From CALNYZ01 sp942490945 (GTDB lineage: Bacteria > Pseudomonadota > Gammaproteobacteria > UBA6429 > Thiohalophilaceae), in assembly GCA_942490945.1 (NCBI GenBank), contig CALNYZ010000044.1, positions 186,001 through 250,000 of the forward strand: a stretch of DNA of 64,000 nt, given 5' to 3'. Position numbers and translations under genes: made by a program. Shown one piece after another: positions 61,397 to 64,000 of this stretch; the stretch's first letter is position 1, and every line of letters begins with the position of its first letter. Under the pieces are notes generated by a model. That model searched no databases. It saw only the letters and a program-made list of their open reading frames with translations, and was not told the DNA's origin.

Positions 61397-61894
61397 TTAG
61401 TAGTTTTTACGACGAAATATATCGGTGCGCCGACTGACTACCCGATCAATAAACAAGACACCATCCAGATGGTCAACTTCATGCTGAATCACGCGTGCTT
61501 CAAATCCTTCTGTTTCATACTCGTGTTGCTTGCCTGATACATCGTATGCCCTGATTTTTATTTTCTCAGCGCGAATCACATTACCGGTATAGTCGGGAAC
61601 AGACATACAGCCCTCCCTGCCTTTGACCATACCTTCCCATGCCGTGATCTCGGGGTTAATTAATACCAGTCGACCATGATTTTTTATTTCCGGTTTACTG
61701 GTCAGATCAAGCAAAACGATACGCTGAAACCGGCCTGCTTGCGGTGCGGCAATACCGATACCACCAGGTGCCGCACGCATTGTTTGTTCCAAATCCAGAA
61801 TGAAGGTACGCAATTCATCATTAAAAACTTCGACTGGCTCTGATGTTTGCTTTAAGAGAGGGTCTGGAATGGTCAGTATATCGAGTAATGCCAC
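61397..61894 (-). CDS. def: Peptide deformylase
   Basis: 165-residue metalloenzyme that removes the formyl group from new proteins. Motif 1 GIGIAAPQ, motif 2 EGCMSVP (metal Cys) and motif 3 HEVDHLDG (two metal His and catalytic Glu) are all present. It lies 20 bp downstream of gcvR on the same strand and not in the common def-fmt pair, so this may be a second copy; that cannot be told from here. Confidence 0.95.
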   Translation of the reverse strand: MALLDILTIPDPLLKQTSEPVEVFNDELRTFILDLEQTMRAAPGGIGIAAPQAGRFQRIVLLDLTSKPEIKNHGRLVLINPEITAWEGMVKGREGCMSVPDYTGNVIRAEKIKIRAYDVSGKQHEYETEGFEARVIQHEVDHLDGVLFIDRVVSRRTDIFRRKNY

Positions 61895-61914
61895 GTTATC
61901 AGTCTCGTGTCCTG

Positions 61915-62451
61915 CTAACTCACCATGGTTTCGATGGGCTGCAGGCTAACTTTGATATCTGAATCAATTTGTGTCAGGGCATGCTGAAGTTTGTCTATTC
62001 CCAGTCCGGCATGACCTTCAATGTGCATGATATACACAGGCTTCTCATCTGTGCCGGCTACATCAGACTCAAGATCAAAAATATCCAGCCCTGCATCGGC
62101 AAGCACATTGGTGACTTGCGCCACGATGCCGGCGCGGTCCGCACCATAGACGCTGACTCGCACATCCGGAATTCGATGATCATGCAGCTGCCCTTCAATG
62201 GTATCGATGTGGCACGTCAGATTCATTGCTTTGGCTACTGGTAAAATAGCCTGTTCCAGCTCTGCAACATCACCTGCATACTGCACCATTAACATCATGC
62301 TGAAATTACCGCCCAGACGCATCATGGAAGCCTCACCAAAATTGCAGCCTGCCTTGAATAAGGCCGCACTAACCTGTGCAACTATACCGGAGCGGTCTTT
62401 GCCCACTAATGTCAGCATCAGCCATTGTGTCTGTTGTGAAAGTTTGCTCAT
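61915..62451 (-). CDS. gcvR: GcvR-type ACT-domain regulatory protein
   Basis: 178 residues with two ACT domains: one starting WLMLTLVGKDRSGIVAQVSA and the second RVSVYGADRAGIVAQVTNVL. In E. coli GcvR binds glycine and holds the activator GcvA inactive in glycine-cleavage control. gcvA is not in this window, so the target here is inferred. It is divergent from prmA. Confidence 0.85.
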   Translation of the reverse strand: MSKLSQQTQWLMLTLVGKDRSGIVAQVSAALFKAGCNFGEASMMRLGGNFSMMLMVQYAGDVAELEQAILPVAKAMNLTCHIDTIEGQLHDHRIPDVRVSVYGADRAGIVAQVTNVLADAGLDIFDLESDVAGTDEKPVYIMHIEGHAGLGIDKLQHALTQIDSDIKVSLQPIETMVS

Positions 62452-62498
62452 GATTGTGGCAATCCATTTTTGCTACAAACTGATAGAATAGTCATTCT

Positions 62499-63389
62499 AT
62501 GACATGGCAGCAACTTATCATTCAGGCGACGCCTGACAACTCCGGGCAAATCAGTTCAATTCTTGAATCGTTTAACGCCGCTGCCGTAACCATGAGCGAC
62601 GGCAAAGACCAGCCTATTTTTGAACCGGAACGTGGTACCACGCCATTATGGGACAGCGTCCATATCACCGCCCTGTTCGATGTCGATACCGATATCAACA
62701 AGGTAATAGCCATCATCAGCGAACAACTCGGCACTACACCTGTATATAAACACGACCTGCTCGCTGAAAAGGACTGGGTGCGCGCCTGGATGGATGACTT
62801 CAAGCCGATGCAGTTTGGTAAACGGGTATGGATCATCCCCAGTCATCATGTTGCGCCTGAACCTGACGCTATTAATATAGAGCTGGATCCCGGTCTGGCA
62901 TTCGGTACCGGTACCCATCCCACCACCGCGATGTGTCTGGCATGGCTCGATAAAAACATACCGCACGACAACAGGGATAAACTGTCCGTACTGGATTATG
63001 GCTGTGGCTCCGGCATACTCGCACTGGCCGCCGCCAAGCTTGGCGCGACGACAATTTATGCCGTCGATAATGATCCACAAGCAATTGACGCGACCTTGAT
63101 GAATGCGAAACAGAATCATGTTGATAATATCCAGGCGCTGCTATCTGACCACGTCAGCAATAAATGGCCTGACTTACAGGTTGATATTCTGCTTGCCAAT
63201 ATTCTCGCTGCTCCGCTCATAGCGCTGGCACCGTTATTTCAACGCTACTGCCATAAAAACACCCGGATAGTGCTGGCTGGCTTGCTCAGCAACCAGGTCA
63301 ATGATATCTGCCAGGCTTATGCAAACTGGTGCACACTCACCATTGCCGACCAAATCGATGACTGGATCTGTCTGGAAAACACATTGTGA
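62499..63389 (+). CDS. prmA: Ribosomal protein L11 methyltransferase
   Basis: 296-residue SAM-dependent methyltransferase. An N-terminal ferredoxin-like domain binds L11. The catalytic part has DPGLAFGTGTHPTTAMCLAW, the SAM loop VLDYGCGSGILALAAAKLGA, and ILANILAAPLIALAP. Length and order are normal. Confidence 0.96.
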   Translation: MTWQQLIIQATPDNSGQISSILESFNAAAVTMSDGKDQPIFEPERGTTPLWDSVHITALFDVDTDINKVIAIISEQLGTTPVYKHDLLAEKDWVRAWMDDFKPMQFGKRVWIIPSHHVAPEPDAINIELDPGLAFGTGTHPTTAMCLAWLDKNIPHDNRDKLSVLDYGCGSGILALAAAKLGATTIYAVDNDPQAIDATLMNAKQNHVDNIQALLSDHVSNKWPDLQVDILLANILAAPLIALAPLFQRYCHKNTRIVLAGLLSNQVNDICQAYANWCTLTIADQIDDWICLENTL

Positions 63390-63475
63390 ACACTATTGTG
63401 CGCTGCAATCCGGATCACAATGACTTAAACTGAAAACTTGCTGAATAAGACCGCTTACATTACATTTATAGACTT

Positions 63476-64000
63476 ATGTTTACCTGTTGCCCGCAATGTC
63501 AGACCTGTTTCCGTATCACCGCCGCACAATTAAAAGTCGCGCAAGGCAAGGTACGGTGTGGAAAATGTCACGGCGTATTTAACGCCAAACAATCGCTGCA
63601 TGAAAATGATCCCGGTATCAAAACCGCTAACCCGTCTCACGACGCTACGGTAAAAGCACATCAGCCAACAACACATCAAGCAGAGACGAAGCGTCCTGAC
63701 CCAACGATGTACACAGCAGCAACGGTAGCGGCAGCATCGCCCAGGCATAAAGCAGATGATTCAAGCACAGATAAATACGGCGGCGGCCAATCGTCGCAAA
63801 CGGGAAAAGTCGAACGCAACGATCATCAACATATTTCACTTGGCGATGCGGATGCCAGCAGTGACAGTATTGATGCAATTTTTGATGCCCTGGATGAACA
63901 ACTTACCTCGGGTGTGTTTAATGACATTCGTGGCCATGTTGCCACGCCCGAACCGGCGATTGAAGTTGACATTGACAGTTATTTTCACAAACAGCTTTCC
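63476..64000 (+). CDS. MJ0042-type zinc-ribbon protein (DUF3426-like), N-terminus only
   Basis: An open frame from the ATG at 63476 runs off the right edge after 175 codons without a stop. The N-terminus MFTCCPQCQTCFRITAAQLK followed by VRCGKCHGVFNA is the two-CxxC zinc ribbon of the MJ0042 family, common before a DUF3426 membrane region. The next 130 residues are polar, low in complexity and probably disordered. These proteins often follow prmA, as here. Function unknown. Confidence 0.8.
   Translation, partial: MFTCCPQCQTCFRITAAQLKVAQGKVRCGKCHGVFNAKQSLHENDPGIKTANPSHDATVKAHQPTTHQAETKRPDPTMYTAATVAAASPRHKADDSSTDKYGGGQSSQTGKVERNDHQHISLGDADASSDSIDAIFDALDEQLTSGVFNDIRGHVATPEPAIEVDIDSYFHKQLS

Noticed and set aside
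1..64000. CRISPR arrays, tRNA or rRNA genes, insertion sequences, prophage
   Set aside because: No evenly spaced repeats, no tRNA-like cloverleaf or rRNA sequence, and no transposase, integrase or phage structural protein could be recognised.

Overview
The window looks like chromosomal DNA of a Gram-negative, sulfur-oxidising, hydrogen-metabolising gammaproteobacterium of moderate GC content. The evidence is ADP-heptose LPS-core genes beside glnE and ilvE, a flavocytochrome c sulfide dehydrogenase pair (fccAB), an Isp-type [NiFe] hydrogenase of the kind described in purple sulfur bacteria, and the aroQ-accB-accC, gcvR and prmA genes. No genus can be named from the sequence alone. No phage, transposase, CRISPR array, rRNA or tRNA was recognised.

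Layout. 1-0.7 kb: two exported proteins of unknown function. 1-9.7 kb (minus strand): glnE, ilvE, a CHCC zinc-finger protein, hldE, hldD, waaF and a waaE-like glycosyltransferase, which form the LPS inner-core supply line. A palindromic element lies between hldE and hldD. 9.7-11.8 kb: an SGNH-hydrolase-like protein and htpX, convergent. 11.8-12.5 kb: a repeat-rich gap. 12.5-14.6 kb: groES-groEL behind a sigma70-like promoter that abuts a perfect CIRCE operator. 14.8-17.7 kb: a phospholipase D/VTT membrane protein and an endonuclease/exonuclease/phosphatase-family protein. 17.7-27.5 kb: a stress island of small proteins (ChaB, coiled-coil, CsbD, PRC-barrel and DUF4396 types), a diguanylate cyclase, a Crp/Fnr regulator, Fe-superoxide dismutase, a flavin reductase, a cysteine-poor DsrC homologue and NhaA. 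27.7-32.4 kb: pyruvate:ferredoxin oxidoreductase overlapping a dihydroorotate-dehydrogenase-like gene.

32.5-51.3 kb is the energy-metabolism core. It holds fccAB, then a long minus-strand hydrogenase cluster: a cytochrome c, a maturation protease, a HupH-domain protein, hynS-isp1-isp2-hynL (group 1e), a mini HupE-like protein, and hydB-G-D-A (group 3b). Diverging from it is a complete hypCABDFE operon that would mature both enzymes. The most unusual gene is the group 3b large subunit. After the second nickel-binding motif it continues in frame into a domain resembling the [NiFe]-hydrogenase maturation endopeptidase, with the expected Asp/Asp/His residues. The only free-standing protease gene sits with the group 1e enzyme, so the fusion may be a self-processing hydrogenase.

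51.3-64 kb: a Kef-type antiporter, fxsA, cutA-dsbD-tlpA-like genes, a membrane diguanylate cyclase, aroQ-accB-accC with a strong terminator, an outer-membrane beta-barrel-like protein, def, gcvR, prmA, and a zinc-ribbon protein that runs off the window.

Regulatory reading. Fnr-like boxes (TTGAT-N4-half-site) lie at the distance expected for activation upstream of nifJ, upstream of the hydrogenase-side cytochrome c, and upstream of a stress gene. An exact 16-bp palindrome occurs twice, before sodB (beside the Crp/Fnr gene) and before the PLD gene. Two related long palindromic elements adjoin the stop codons of hldE and groEL.
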